A stretch of 64,000 nucleotides of DNA from Desulfurococcus sp. GTDB taxonomy: Archaea > Thermoproteota > Thermoprotei_A > Sulfolobales > Desulfurococcaceae. Under the pieces are notes generated by a model. The model did no database searches, was not told the origin of the DNA, and worked only from the letters and a program-made list of their open reading frames with translations. Position numbers and translations under genes: made by a program. Shown here one piece after another: positions 17,485 to 27,232 of the stretch. Numbering within the stretch: position 1 is the first letter of the stretch; every line of letters begins with the position of its first letter. Location: assembly GCA_026626905.1 (NCBI GenBank), contig JAPNUX010000001.1, positions 214,265 to 278,264 of the forward strand, in the 5' to 3' direction.

Positions 17485-19012
17485 CCTTCACCTCCCTTCC
17501 AGTAGTCTTGGAGGTAAAGAACGGTAGCCCCGTGTACTTGATTCCCTCTAGCTTCTCGAGGTCCCTTGTGAAGAGGAGGCGGATGTCATCTAAGCCTAGC
17601 ACTGTCATAGCTAGTCTATCAACACCTATACCCCATGCAATAGCCTTCACGCCAGGGGCTCCTAGTATCTCCATTACTTCCGGCCTGAACACGCCTCCAG
17701 GAAACACCTCAAGCCAGCCTAGCTTTGGATGCCTTATGTATCCTTCAACACTAGGCTCAGTGAAGGGGAAGTAGCCGGGTTTAAACCACACCTCTTTTAC
17801 TCCTAGTGCTGCTGCAAGCTCCTTGAAGAAGTAAAGGAGGTGCTTGAAGTTTACATCTCTGCCTACTATAGCCCCATCGAGCTGGTAGAACTCCATGCTG
17901 TGCTTAGCATCCAGGTTTTCCGGCCTGAAGTTCCTGTCTATCGTGAAGATTCTATACTCTCCTTCCCCCCTCTCGTAGATGGCTCTTACTGTTACAGCTG
18001 TAGTCTGGCTTCTCAATACTAATCTAAGAGCTCTCTCGGGACTCCACTTATACCTCCATCCAGCCTCGTGAACTCTACCAGCTTTCTCGAGTAGCCTTGG
18101 ATCAATCTTACCCTTTAAACTGGTTTCAAGGAAAAACGTATCGTGTATTTCCCTTGCAGGGTGATCCTGTGCTTGAAATAATGCATCGAAATTCCAGAAC
18201 TCGGCTTCCACGTGAGGCCCTTTAACCTCCTCGAATCCCATGGCTACCAGTATATCCCTTAAATCATCAATGAACTCCATGAAAGGGTGTTTTCTCGCCT
18301 GCCACGGCATCGGGGGTTCAATGTTTAAATCGAACTCCTTGATAACGTATTGTTCGAGCTGTAATGCGTGCATCGGCTTTACAACTGTTAATACTTCGGC
18401 TTCCCTGATTAATCCTCTCTTATAGAGCTCTATGAGTCTATCTTCAGGTTCAAGTACTACTATAGTTTTATCCCTTACCTCCACGAGGCGACGTCTCTTC
18501 AAGGTCTCCGGGTCTACCAGCGGCTCTTTTCCTTCTACAACTGCCTTAATGCTCTCCTTGATCCTAGCGGCATCCTCTAGTAGCTTCCTGCAGTTCTCGG
18601 GGTTTAAGCCAGCTACTACCCCGCTCTCTATGATGATGCACCTGGATTTAGCATGGTATTGAAAACCTATTTCAATAACGCTTCTCGCTGCTTTGATATG
18701 TCTTTCAAGACAGTTCATGAAATCCTTGGTTGAGCCGCCAATACACTTTTCTAGAGCATAGTATACTTGCTCCTCTGGCAGTCCTTTCTCCAGGTATCCT
18801 AGAGCCTCCTCTGTTGCAGCTAGAGTTTTAATAGAGTGCCTGAGGACTTTCACTAATCCCTTACCTTCTAGCTCGGCTACATCTCTCATTAAATCCTCGG
18901 GTTTAAGCCCCATGCTTGATGCAAGTGAGCCTAGATCACTTGCTCCCTTCTCAACAATATACTTTGCAATCGCGTACTGCTTTGGTGGGAGAATCACAGG
19001 CTTACTCAACAA
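17465..19012 (-). CDS. pheS: phenylalanyl-tRNA synthetase alpha subunit
   Basis: A 515-residue archaeal PheS. Residues 1-90 contain winged-helix repeats (KQYAIAKYIVEKGASDLGSLA and similar) found in archaeal and eukaryotic alpha chains. The class II catalytic core follows, with motif 2 around FRPENLDAKHSMEFYQLDG and motif 3 around AWGIGVDRLAMTVLGLDDIR. It charges tRNA-Phe as an alpha2beta2 enzyme with PheT, whose gene lies 26 kb away and carries an in-frame TAG. The start is TTG with GGGTGGAG upstream. A radical SAM gene overlaps its 3' end. Confidence 0.95.
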   Translation of the reverse strand: MLSKPVILPPKQYAIAKYIVEKGASDLGSLASSMGLKPEDLMRDVAELEGKGLVKVLRHSIKTLAATEEALGYLEKGLPEEQVYYALEKCIGGSTKDFMNCLERHIKAARSVIEIGFQYHAKSRCIIIESGVVAGLNPENCRKLLEDAARIKESIKAVVEGKEPLVDPETLKRRRLVEVRDKTIVVLEPEDRLIELYKRGLIREAEVLTVVKPMHALQLEQYVIKEFDLNIEPPMPWQARKHPFMEFIDDLRDILVAMGFEEVKGPHVEAEFWNFDALFQAQDHPAREIHDTFFLETSLKGKIDPRLLEKAGRVHEAGWRYKWSPERALRLVLRSQTTAVTVRAIYERGEGEYRIFTIDRNFRPENLDAKHSMEFYQLDGAIVGRDVNFKHLLYFFKELAAALGVKEVWFKPGYFPFTEPSVEGYIRHPKLGWLEVFPGGVFRPEVMEILGAPGVKAIAWGIGVDRLAMTVLGLDDIRLLFTRDLEKLEGIKYTGLPFFTSKTTGREVKVVEYPF

Positions 19013-19074
19013 ACTCCACCCAATGCAGCTGTACTACTCAGTAGATATTGATGTTAGAGTTGAGTATAAAATTG

Positions 19075-19860
19075 TTAATAATAGTAGCTTGATACAAGCA
19101 GCTTTGTGTACTCGCTTCTAGGGCTCCTGACAACCTGCTCGAATAATCCCTCCTCGACTACCTCGCCATTGTAGAGTACAACTGCTCTATCTCCAAGGTA
19201 TTGTGCAACACCTAGGTCGTGTGTAACTGTGAGTACAGCTAGCTCGAGCCTCCTGTGGATCTCGTTTATCAAGTTGACTATCTGTGCTTGAATAGAGACG
19301 TCGAGAGCTGATGTCGGCTCGTCAAGCACAAGTATCTCAGGGTCGTGTATTAGAGCTCTAGCGATCAAGACTCTCTGCCTCATCCCCCCGCTGAGCTCTG
19401 AGGGGTACATTTCAAGAACCTCCAGGGGTAGCTGAACTAACCTCAGGACGTCTCTGACTCTTTCACCCCGTCCTTTACGCACACCTAGAGCCTCCAAGGG
19501 TTCTTCTAGGATCACTTTCACCTTCACGCTTGGATCGAGAGCTCTATAGGGATCCTGTGGTACATACCCTATATGTCTTACGACGAGTTTTCTCTCAGAG
19601 GGGCTTAAAGCGTAGATATCTTTTCCCATTACGAGGACACGGCCCTGGAAGGGTTTAAGCAAGCCTAGGATTACTTTGAGCAGGGTTGTCTTACCTGAGC
19701 CGCTCTCACCTATTATTACAAGCCTCTCGCCATCTCTAATACTTAAGTTAATGTTCTTAAGCACGATCATCTTCTCTTTGAAGAGACTTCTCAACCCTTT
19801 TCTGACAACTCGATATCCTGCTACAACTCCTTCAAGCCTAACTATCTCGTTGGAGTTCAT
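19075..19860 (-). CDS. oligopeptide/dipeptide-type ABC ATPase (OppF-like)
   Basis: Second ATPase of an Opp/Dpp importer, 261 residues. Walker A is GESGSGKTT, signature ELSGGMRQR, Walker B ILVLDEPTSALD, switch TVTHDLG. It is shorter than most OppF proteins because the C-terminal oligopeptide-binding (oligo_HPY) tail is missing, whereas OppD next to it has one. The start overlaps the OppD stop by four bases. It is the last gene of a five-gene operon. Confidence 0.88.
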   Translation of the reverse strand: MNSNEIVRLEGVVAGYRVVRKGLRSLFKEKMIVLKNINLSIRDGERLVIIGESGSGKTTLLKVILGLLKPFQGRVLVMGKDIYALSPSERKLVVRHIGYVPQDPYRALDPSVKVKVILEEPLEALGVRKGRGERVRDVLRLVQLPLEVLEMYPSELSGGMRQRVLIARALIHDPEILVLDEPTSALDVSIQAQIVNLINEIHRRLELAVLTVTHDLGVAQYLGDRAVVLYNGEVVEEGLFEQVVRSPRSEYTKLLVSSYYY

Positions 19861-20822
19861 CGCTCATGGTACCTCCAGCATGAAACTTTCCTCCCTACAA
19901 CATTGAAGAACGGGGGGTGCTTGCTACACTTCTCGAAGAAGAACGGGCATCTATCCCTGAATACACACCACTCTATTTCACCACCGCTTTTCGGAGGCTC
20001 GCCGGGTATAGATTTCAGTGGCTTTACTACGCCTAGAAGAGGGACAGCGTCGACAAGCATTTGAGTGTAAGGATGTAAGGGTTCAGTGAACAGTAATCGA
20101 CCTTCTCCCTCCTCTACTATCTTACCAGCGTACATGACGGCTATTCTATCACATATCCTTCCAGCCATCACTATATCGTGAGTTATTAGTATCGTGGTGA
20201 GCCTTCTAACTGCAGCCAGGTCTCTCAGCAGTTTAACCAGCTGGAGTCTGAGGTGCGCGTCAAGAGATGATGTAGGCTCGTCAGCTACTAATATGCGTGC
20301 GCCTGTCGCGAGAGCTATTCCTATAGCTACCCTCTGCTGCATTCCCCCACTCAGCTCGTGAGGGTATTTATCTAGCACGAGATCAGGGTTTAATCCCACT
20401 AGGAGGAGGTGTTCTCGAGCCTCCTTCAGGGTTCTCGCCCTATTATACCCGTAGATACTGTTTAACACGTAGTGGAATTGATCCCCTACAGTCTCGTAAG
20501 GGTTGAGACTTGTTCCAGGATTCTGGGGTATGTATGAAACTACTCTTCCCCGTACTCCTTGGTAGTATGTTTCCTCTTCATCAATAACCTTCACACCGTA
20601 AACGTAGAGCTTACCTCTTGTTACAGCATGGGGTGGTAGAATGCCTGCTATCGCATTACCCGTGGTAGTCTTCCCGCATCCGCTTTCACCGACAAAACAA
20701 TAGATCTCGCCCTCCTTGACCTGGAAGCTAACTCCTCTGACAGCCCAGCGTACCTCTCCATCTTCATCTAGGTATCCTATCTTTAAGTCCACTGCTTCTA
20801 CTGCTAGAACCACAGCCTCCAC
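19857..20822 (-). CDS. oligopeptide/dipeptide-type ABC ATPase (OppD-like)
   Basis: First ATPase of the importer, 321 residues. Walker A is GESGCGKTT, signature ELSGGMQQR, Walker B ILVADEPTSSLD, switch LITHDIV. The C-terminal part has the oligo_HPY region, including LHPYTQMLVDAVP and a Cys-rich end (WCVFRDRCPFFFEKCSKHPP) that in OppD/DppD proteins can hold an Fe-S cluster. It overlaps oppC-like by 19 bases. Confidence 0.9.
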   Translation of the reverse strand: MEAVVLAVEAVDLKIGYLDEDGEVRWAVRGVSFQVKEGEIYCFVGESGCGKTTTGNAIAGILPPHAVTRGKLYVYGVKVIDEEETYYQGVRGRVVSYIPQNPGTSLNPYETVGDQFHYVLNSIYGYNRARTLKEAREHLLLVGLNPDLVLDKYPHELSGGMQQRVAIGIALATGARILVADEPTSSLDAHLRLQLVKLLRDLAAVRRLTTILITHDIVMAGRICDRIAVMYAGKIVEEGEGRLLFTEPLHPYTQMLVDAVPLLGVVKPLKSIPGEPPKSGGEIEWCVFRDRCPFFFEKCSKHPPFFNVVGRKVSCWRYHER

Positions 20823-21694
20823 CTCCTTCTAACTCTAGGGTCAAGTTCCTCTCTGAGGCTATCTCCTATGAGGCTGAAGCCTAGGGCTGTTATCAGCAGG
20901 AAGAACCCTGGGAACAAGCTTATCCACGGGGCTCTCGTTATTACTGGAAGGCCTTCCAGCATTATTACGCCCCATTCAGGTGAGTTCAATGGCACGCCTA
21001 ACCCAAGGAAGTTTATGGATGCAGCCTCTAGTAGCACGCTACCCATGTCTGTGACAGCTTGGACTAGAACGGGAGGCAGTGTGTTCCTGATGACATGCCT
21101 GTATATTATCTTGAGATTACTTAGCCCGCTGAGCTTAGCGAGAACCACGTAGTCCATTTCAACAATGCTTCTAGAGTAGACCTGGGATACTCTAGCATAC
21201 CACGGCCACCAGGTTACTATCAAGCTTGCTAGAACTACGTGGAGTCCTGGCCCCGAGATCAATCTCACCATGAGTGCTATCACTACTGCGGGAATACTCA
21301 TTAGTAGCTCAGTAGCATAGTTTAACACGTATTCGAGAAGACCTCTGTAATAGGATGCTAAAACCCCTACAATCACCCCTATAGATAAGCTTATTGAGAC
21401 CACTACCACTATCTCAATTATAGCTGAGCGGGCACCAAGAATAATCCTCGAGAATAAGTCTCTCCCCCTAGTATCCGTCCCGAAGAAGTTGCTTGGATTA
21501 GGAGGAAGGAGAGTCCTAGATGATGCGCCTGGAGGCACGTAGCCCAATCCCTCCTCAGGGTAGGGGAGTATGAAGGGGAATAACGATGCTAGAATTGCTA
21601 TAAGAACCATTATTGAAGTTATCACTAATCCTACTGTGAAGCGTGTTCTCCTCAACTGCCTCCTGAATGCTTGTTTAAAGCCTCTAATACTCAT
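20804..21694 (-). CDS. oligopeptide/dipeptide-type ABC permease (OppC-like)
   Basis: A 296-residue DppC/OppC permease. The N-terminal OppC segment is seen (LRRTRFTVGLVITSIMVLIAI, then FFGTDTRGRDLFSRIILG, the hallmark loop). About six membrane helices and the EAA-like loop VLAKLSGLSNLKIIYRHVIRN follow. It sits between the OppB-like permease and the OppD-like ATPase in the same transcript. Confidence 0.9.
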   Translation of the reverse strand: MSIRGFKQAFRRQLRRTRFTVGLVITSIMVLIAILASLFPFILPYPEEGLGYVPPGASSRTLLPPNPSNFFGTDTRGRDLFSRIILGARSAIIEIVVVVSISLSIGVIVGVLASYYRGLLEYVLNYATELLMSIPAVVIALMVRLISGPGLHVVLASLIVTWWPWYARVSQVYSRSIVEMDYVVLAKLSGLSNLKIIYRHVIRNTLPPVLVQAVTDMGSVLLEAASINFLGLGVPLNSPEWGVIMLEGLPVITRAPWISLFPGFFLLITALGFSLIGDSLREELDPRVRRRWRLWF

Positions 21695-21703
21695 CTCTCA
21701 TCC

Positions 21704-22732
21704 TCACAGCTTAATTCTTGGATCCACGAGGGCTTGAATTACATCAGTTAAAGTATTAACTGTAAGGTAGAAGACTGTTACAACAATGATCAACCCTATG
21801 GCGAGCCTGAAGTCACTGTATCCTAGTGCATCGTAAAGCAGGCTGCCCAATCCCTCTCTGCCGAAGACAGAGTACTCGACTACCATGGCGTCTACAAGAC
21901 TATAAGTAAAGGAGAGCCCTGTAACCTGGATTATCCCTGGTATCGAGGACTTCAAGGCGTATCTCCATACAACAATATTCCTCTTGATACCCCATGCTAC
22001 TGATACTCTCACAAAATCCTCTAGGAGGGCTTCAGCCATTAGAGTCCTAGTTAACCTCATCAGCACGCCAAGAGGGTAAACCGAGATTGCGAGAGCAGGT
22101 GGTATAAGTCTTGTGAGGACATCGGTGAAGACCTCGAGTTTCCCTTCAATCAAGCTGTCAATTAAGTAGAAGCCTGTTATTGGGTGGAAGTCCGTGGATA
22201 CTGCTAGCTTAACGTCGACTCTACCATAGAGTGATATACCCGCGAGAGAGAACACGAGGAAGAAGCCTATGGCCAGCCAGAATGTCGGCGTGTTAGCTAG
22301 TATTGTCCCGGCAACCTGTATAGCTGAGTCAACACGGCTGCCTCTCACTAGAGCCGAGTAGGTGCCGAGGAAGACTCCTAAGGGTACTGCAATCAAGTAC
22401 GCAACTAGGAGTAACTCGAGTGTAGCCTGCAGCCGCGAGTATACTAGCGGGAAAACAGGCTGCTTGTAAGCAATACTATCACCGATATTCCCTGTGAATA
22501 CATTGTAGATAAACCTAGCGATCTGAACGTAGAGTGGATCATTTAACCCGAGCTCTGCTCTAGCCTTCTCGATAGCTAGCTGGGCTTGAGGGCCTCTCGG
22601 ATTACCAGCCCACTTGACAGCTGGATCGCCTGGGGCAAGAATGAGAGCAAGATAGGAGACGGCTATTACGCCGATGACTATTAGGATACACCATAAAACT
22701 CTTTTAACTAGATAGTTAAGGCTCAGAGGCAA
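21704..22732 (-). CDS. oligopeptide/dipeptide-type ABC permease (OppB-like)
   Basis: A 342-residue DppB/OppB permease. It begins with the family segment YLVKRVLWCILIVIGVIAVSY and the LAPGDP motif, and has about six membrane helices. The cytoplasmic loop (EDFVRVSVAWGIKRNIVVWRYALK) matches the EAA region. The gene is adjacent to the end of the binding-protein gene on the same strand. Confidence 0.9.
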   Translation of the reverse strand: MPLSLNYLVKRVLWCILIVIGVIAVSYLALILAPGDPAVKWAGNPRGPQAQLAIEKARAELGLNDPLYVQIARFIYNVFTGNIGDSIAYKQPVFPLVYSRLQATLELLLVAYLIAVPLGVFLGTYSALVRGSRVDSAIQVAGTILANTPTFWLAIGFFLVFSLAGISLYGRVDVKLAVSTDFHPITGFYLIDSLIEGKLEVFTDVLTRLIPPALAISVYPLGVLMRLTRTLMAEALLEDFVRVSVAWGIKRNIVVWRYALKSSIPGIIQVTGLSFTYSLVDAMVVEYSVFGREGLGSLLYDALGYSDFRLAIGLIIVVTVFYLTVNTLTDVIQALVDPRIKL

Positions 22733-24370
22733 CTAGCCTTCCACCTTAACGTACTGGAATGCTATTACATACATGTAGAGTGGGTTGAGTGCTTCATCCT
22801 GGAGGAGTACTCTACTACCATATATGAAGGGCTTGACTTCATCCCACAGGTTTACAGCAATAGCATCCCTGTAAAGCATCTCCTGGGCTTCACGGTATAG
22901 TTCCAGCGCCCCCGTATAGTTTACACCCTCCAGCTCGAATGCTCTTTCAACAATCTCATCGAAGACTGGGTTCTCGAAGCCAGCGTAATTCCACTCCTTC
23001 GACTCACTGTGGAACATGGAGTAAAGATAGTCGTATGGGGAGAGAATAGTTGGCCACCAGTCAGCTATTATGATATGCGGGGTTGACTCGGGATGCTCCC
23101 ATACCCCTGCCGCTATATCCTTCAGCTGGGACCACGGCTGTGGATTCAATACTAAGTCTACACCTATCTCCTTCAACCTGGACTGCAAGTACTCTGCGAA
23201 GATCTTCAGCTCCTCGTAGTCAACTTGGTAGAGTATCTCAATGGTTACAGGTGTTGAAACACCGGACTTCTCAAGGTACATGCGTGCTTTACTTAGATTG
23301 TAATCATATACTAATCCCTCAACATGCCCGGGGAACCCGTGTGGTATTATCCCGCTTCCCACGATACCGTAGCCTCTCATAGCTAGCTCTACTGCCTCCG
23401 TCAAGTTGAATGCGTGGAGAATAGCCTTCCTGAACTCCGTGATATTCGTCGGGTATCTCTTCACGTTAAAGAACATTACATAGTTGTGGTATGTTGTTAG
23501 ATTGAAGGCTTTAAAGCCTTTCTTTAAGAGCTCGCCTATAGTGTCTCTGGGTACACTTGACGCTATATCGATCTCACCGGCTATGAGACCATTGTACTGT
23601 GAGCCTGGATCTGTCACTATTTTTACAACTACTTCGTCTGGTGCATTAGGATTATTAATGAGGCTCCAGCCCCACCACTCCTTGAATTTTTTCAGCCTTA
23701 CCTCTCTATCAGGGTTATAGCTGACGATCATGTAGGGTCCTGAGCCAGCGTCATTACCGCTATTGAACCAGGTTTCAAGCTTCTCATCCATGTATGAGGT
23801 AGCACCACTCTTCTCGATAGCGCTAGGCGAGAATATGTATGCTGCGTAGCTTGCAGCAGCAATCATATCCAGCCTCTGCGGGTATTTCAGCTTAAACTTT
23901 ACTGTGTATTCATCTATGACTTCAATGCTTTCTAGGGCATCCCATATATAGCCTGCGCCACGACCGATTTCATTGTATATATCCCTAGCTCTCTCTATAC
24001 TGATCTTTACTGCCGTGGCGTTAAAGGGCGTTCCATCGTGGAACTTTACTCCCTGTCTTAAATAGAAGACCCACTCTGTACCATCACTGCTTTCAGTCCA
24101 GTTGACTGCTAGTGCTGGAACGAACTCTTCTCTCAATGGATCGTAGTATACTAGAGGCTCATAGACTATTCCCAGGATTACTAAACCTGTATCATCCTCG
24201 ATGCTTGGATCCACACCGGTGATTCTATCGTTGTACGCGTAGACAACTATCTTACTGGACTGGGCTGGCTGACGAGGGATCACGAAGCTATATAAGATTA
24301 ATCCTAAGATGACCACTGCAACAATTAAGAGAGTTAAGAGCCTCTTCTCCACTTCTAAACCCTCAACCAC
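22733..24370 (-). CDS. oligopeptide/dipeptide-type ABC substrate-binding protein
   Basis: SBP_bac_5 family extracellular binding protein of 545 residues. The N-terminus has a membrane anchor (LLTLLIVAVVILGLILYSF) without a lipobox. The family motif region is WVFYLRQGVKFHDGTPFNATAVK. In hyperthermophilic archaea this class carries either peptides or oligosaccharides such as cellobiose, so the name does not fix the substrate. GTG 24370 is possible; GTG 24352 with GAGGG seven bases upstream is at least as good. It is the first gene of the operon. Confidence 0.9.
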   Translation of the reverse strand: MVEGLEVEKRLLTLLIVAVVILGLILYSFVIPRQPAQSSKIVVYAYNDRITGVDPSIEDDTGLVILGIVYEPLVYYDPLREEFVPALAVNWTESSDGTEWVFYLRQGVKFHDGTPFNATAVKISIERARDIYNEIGRGAGYIWDALESIEVIDEYTVKFKLKYPQRLDMIAAASYAAYIFSPSAIEKSGATSYMDEKLETWFNSGNDAGSGPYMIVSYNPDREVRLKKFKEWWGWSLINNPNAPDEVVVKIVTDPGSQYNGLIAGEIDIASSVPRDTIGELLKKGFKAFNLTTYHNYVMFFNVKRYPTNITEFRKAILHAFNLTEAVELAMRGYGIVGSGIIPHGFPGHVEGLVYDYNLSKARMYLEKSGVSTPVTIEILYQVDYEELKIFAEYLQSRLKEIGVDLVLNPQPWSQLKDIAAGVWEHPESTPHIIIADWWPTILSPYDYLYSMFHSESKEWNYAGFENPVFDEIVERAFELEGVNYTGALELYREAQEMLYRDAIAVNLWDEVKPFIYGSRVLLQDEALNPLYMYVIAFQYVKVEG

Positions 24371-24526
24371 AAGTAGATAGACCCAGGTGTTTTTAAATAG
24401 AATCCCCGCGGTCTTCCAACGACTACACTAACGCTTAAAATGCTTTAAGCTAACTGAAGCTGCAGCCCAGCTTGAATAATCCACGTATTTCAGAATTAAG
24501 GGATACTAGAGTACTAGACGCTGGAT

Positions 24527-24895
24527 TTACTTCACATATTCATCAAAGTCTACTTCCTTACCATGCTTCACAAATTTTATCTTAAGGTCAGGTTTAATGT
24601 CGAGGCCCAGGGTCTTGATGATACTGTAGACTGTTAACCCGTCAATCTCTCTTAAAACCCCCTCCTTCAGCATCCTATAGAACTCTCCGATGAGAGCCTG
24701 GTATACGCTCGGGTAGAAGGCCTTCAGCTTCTCCATGAGCTCTCTCGCTCTGTCATCAGCAAGGCTTCTTAGTACTGTCTCCTCTGGACTCTCGCTTCTA
24801 GAGTCATCCTTCTTCTTGCCTACTGATTCAAGATACTTCTTGTAGAGCTTAAGCTTCAGTGACTCAGGTATTTCATCGCTCAAAGAGACCACCAT
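24527..24895 (-). CDS. small conserved-looking protein, perhaps PDCD5-like
   Basis: A 122-residue charged, helix-rich protein without cysteines or membrane segments. The central part (VLRSLADDRARELMEKL, then a Leu/Gly turn before IDGLTVYSIIKTLG) has the spacing of the PDCD5/TFAR19 double-stranded DNA-binding family, but the similarity is weak and by eye only. It stands alone between an Opp operon and a CitG-like gene. It could equally be a lineage-specific protein of unknown function. Confidence 0.6.
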   Translation of the reverse strand: MVVSLSDEIPESLKLKLYKKYLESVGKKKDDSRSESPEETVLRSLADDRARELMEKLKAFYPSVYQALIGEFYRMLKEGVLREIDGLTVYSIIKTLGLDIKPDLKIKFVKHGKEVDFDEYVK

Positions 24896-25036
24896 GTAGA
24901 ATTACTACAGCTATAATGCATCTTAATAATCTAATCACTCACAGATACCCTAGGGCTTAGGTGACTGTTCACTGCAGTAGGGTTCATGCAGCTAGGCTTG
25001 GCAGCCACTCGGCAAGCATGCGGGATGAAGGCTAGG

Positions 25037-25996
25037 TTAAGCTTTCAGGAAAGGCTTTCCTTTAGCAGTATTCTCCAGCATGAATAAAGCTATTGCTGTA
25101 GCTGTTAAATCAGCTATTGAGCCAGGGTTTACTCCACGCTCGTGTAGTTTTTCATCAAACTCTGCTACAGGGGTTACCCAGTCCTCTCCCCAGCTCCTCA
25201 ATACTCCTCCCATGATTATTCTAGCAGTATTCTTCACGAAGCCGGCTACTTCAACCCCATGCTTTAAAAGCACGACTGTATCGGTGTTCTCGGAGAGAAG
25301 ATGAAGGTATGTTTCAACAACAGCTCTATTCCAGTCTCCATGGGAGTTGAAGCGTGAGCGGAGGAACTCGCTGGCTTTAAGGCTTCTCTTATATCCTTCA
25401 ACTAGCTCCTTGGCAACTACATCGATTCTCGAGCTGTACTCTAATACATCTATAAGCCTATCTCCTCTCGCTTGAAGCTTCCTCGCGTACTCAGGGTCCC
25501 ATACGTTAACGTAGCTGCCTGTATCATCTGTAGGCTTAAGGTAGCTGGGTGCAGCCTTTCGAACAGCCTTATAGTAGTATACTGAATCCCCTACGCTTGT
25601 AGCCTTAACGGCCTCCAGAGCCTCTCTGGTGAAGCAGGAGACATCCTCCTTACCGCTGGAGATACATCTACCGACACCAATGCTTAAAGGTATTAGAAGC
25701 ATGCTGGAGCCAAGGCATGTGTTAGATGAAGGTATGCTCTCCATTACATCAGATACCAGCCTGTATACTAAGTCGCCGAAGACTACACTACGCCACCCCT
25801 TCAAGCCTCTTAGAATTCCTCTTCTAAAGTATCTGTACGCTACAATGCCGGTAGCTAGGAAGTACTCGTATCTTAGATCAGGGTTGTCTCTAAACCTGTG
25901 GACGTTCCCGGGTTTAGGCCATGCCGAAGCCTCAAGTATCATGGAGAGAGCAAGCGCCCTTGAATAACTCTCGGGATGCGGGTTCACCTCTAACAC
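25037..25996 (-). CDS. CitG/MdcB-family protein (triphosphoribosyl-dephospho-CoA synthase-like)
   Basis: A 319-residue member of the CitG family. Seen are the N-terminal EASAWPKPGNVHRF, the central TCLGSSMLLIPLSIG and the C-terminal NPGSIADLTATAIALFML, the conserved Gly-Ser-x-Ala-Asp block. Bacterial members make the prosthetic group of citrate or malonate lyase. Archaea mostly lack those lyases, so the archaeal protein probably acts on another nucleotide-like substrate. No lyase genes are nearby. GTG at 25996 is the likely start. Confidence 0.8.
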   Translation of the reverse strand: MLEVNPHPESYSRALALSMILEASAWPKPGNVHRFRDNPDLRYEYFLATGIVAYRYFRRGILRGLKGWRSVVFGDLVYRLVSDVMESIPSSNTCLGSSMLLIPLSIGVGRCISSGKEDVSCFTREALEAVKATSVGDSVYYYKAVRKAAPSYLKPTDDTGSYVNVWDPEYARKLQARGDRLIDVLEYSSRIDVVAKELVEGYKRSLKASEFLRSRFNSHGDWNRAVVETYLHLLSENTDTVVLLKHGVEVAGFVKNTARIIMGGVLRSWGEDWVTPVAEFDEKLHERGVNPGSIADLTATAIALFMLENTAKGKPFLKA

Positions 25997-26122
25997 CAGT
26001 TATTATAGTTAACCACTATGAAAGTAAATACCTTCCCGAGATTCCAGCTTAAGTGGAAGCCTTCCCCATAATACCTTGATGTATTTTAACTAGGCGGCTC
26101 ATTAGGTAGCAGCGGTGGGCTC

Positions 26123-27232
26123 ATGGCTGATCCAAGGGTCTCTAATCTAGCACGCCTCATAGTAGACTACTGTGTTCACTTGAAGAAAGGGGAGGAGGTC
26201 GTTATTAATGCTACTGTTGAGTCAATCCCTCTAGTGAGAGAAATAGTCAAGTATACTGTGGAGGCTGGAGCATACCCTGTCTTCATAAATATAAGCGATG
26301 AATCCATTACAGAGGTATTCTACAAGCATGCATCAAGCGATATTCTATCCCATGTAAGCGTGCTTGAAGAAGAACTAGTATCCAGGGTAAACGCTCAGAT
26401 AAGCATTCTAGCACCATCCCACACCAAGCCTCTTGTAAGCATAGACCCAGAGAAGCTTAAGCTGCGGAGTCAAGCTAGGAGAGGCTTAAACAAGATATTC
26501 TTGGAGAGAAGTGCTAGAGGCGAGCTTAAATGGGTTGTAGCTCCATTCCCCACGAGAGCTCTCGCACAGGAAGCCGGGATGAGTATCAGTGAGTACGAGG
26601 ACTTCGTTTACCATGCAACATTCGCTGACACGCAGGACCCTGTTTCAGAATGGGTTAGAATAGGGGAGAAAATGAGGAGGATAGCAGAGTTCCTTGGGAA
26701 AGCCCGGGAGATCAAGTATACTGGTCCAGGCGTAGACTTATACCTCCGCGTCGACGGCAGGATATGGGTCGGTGATGACGGTCACTACAACATGCCTGGC
26801 GGCGAGGTGTTTACAGCCCCCATAGAGGACTCCGCTGAAGGATACATTGAATTCGACTACCCGGCTATATGGCGTGGAGTAGAGGTAGAAGGAGTTAGAC
26901 TAGTATTCAGGAAAGGCGAGGTCGTTGAAGCCAGTGCTAGAAGAGGAGGAGAGTTCTTGAAGAAGATGCTGGAGACTGATGAAGGTGCTAGAAGGATTGG
27001 TGAGATAGCATTCGGGTTAAACTACAATATCTCAAGGTTCACTAAGGAGATACTATTCGATGAGAAGATAGGGGGAACAATACACTTAGCATTAGGGTCA
27101 GCATACCCTGAAACCGGGGGGAGGAATGTTTCAGCGATACACTGGGATATGATTAAGGATATGAGGAATGCTAGAGTATACGTGGATGGAGAGCTAGTAT
27201 ACGAGAACGGCCGTTTCACTATAGACTTCTAG
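26123..27232 (+). CDS. M29-family aminopeptidase
   Basis: Metal-dependent aminopeptidase of the AmpS/aminopeptidase T type, 369 residues, the usual size. The metal ligands are in the C-terminal half: glutamates in GEVFTAPIEDS and GEIAFGLN, then the block DEKIGGTIHLALG and IHWDMI with His and Asp. It removes N-terminal residues from peptides in the cytoplasm. It begins with ATG after GGTGGGCTC. Its 3' end overlaps the convergent zinc-finger gene by 14 bases. Confidence 0.92.
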   Translation: MADPRVSNLARLIVDYCVHLKKGEEVVINATVESIPLVREIVKYTVEAGAYPVFINISDESITEVFYKHASSDILSHVSVLEEELVSRVNAQISILAPSHTKPLVSIDPEKLKLRSQARRGLNKIFLERSARGELKWVVAPFPTRALAQEAGMSISEYEDFVYHATFADTQDPVSEWVRIGEKMRRIAEFLGKAREIKYTGPGVDLYLRVDGRIWVGDDGHYNMPGGEVFTAPIEDSAEGYIEFDYPAIWRGVEVEGVRLVFRKGEVVEASARRGGEFLKKMLETDEGARRIGEIAFGLNYNISRFTKEILFDEKIGGTIHLALGSAYPETGGRNVSAIHWDMIKDMRNARVYVDGELVYENGRFTIDF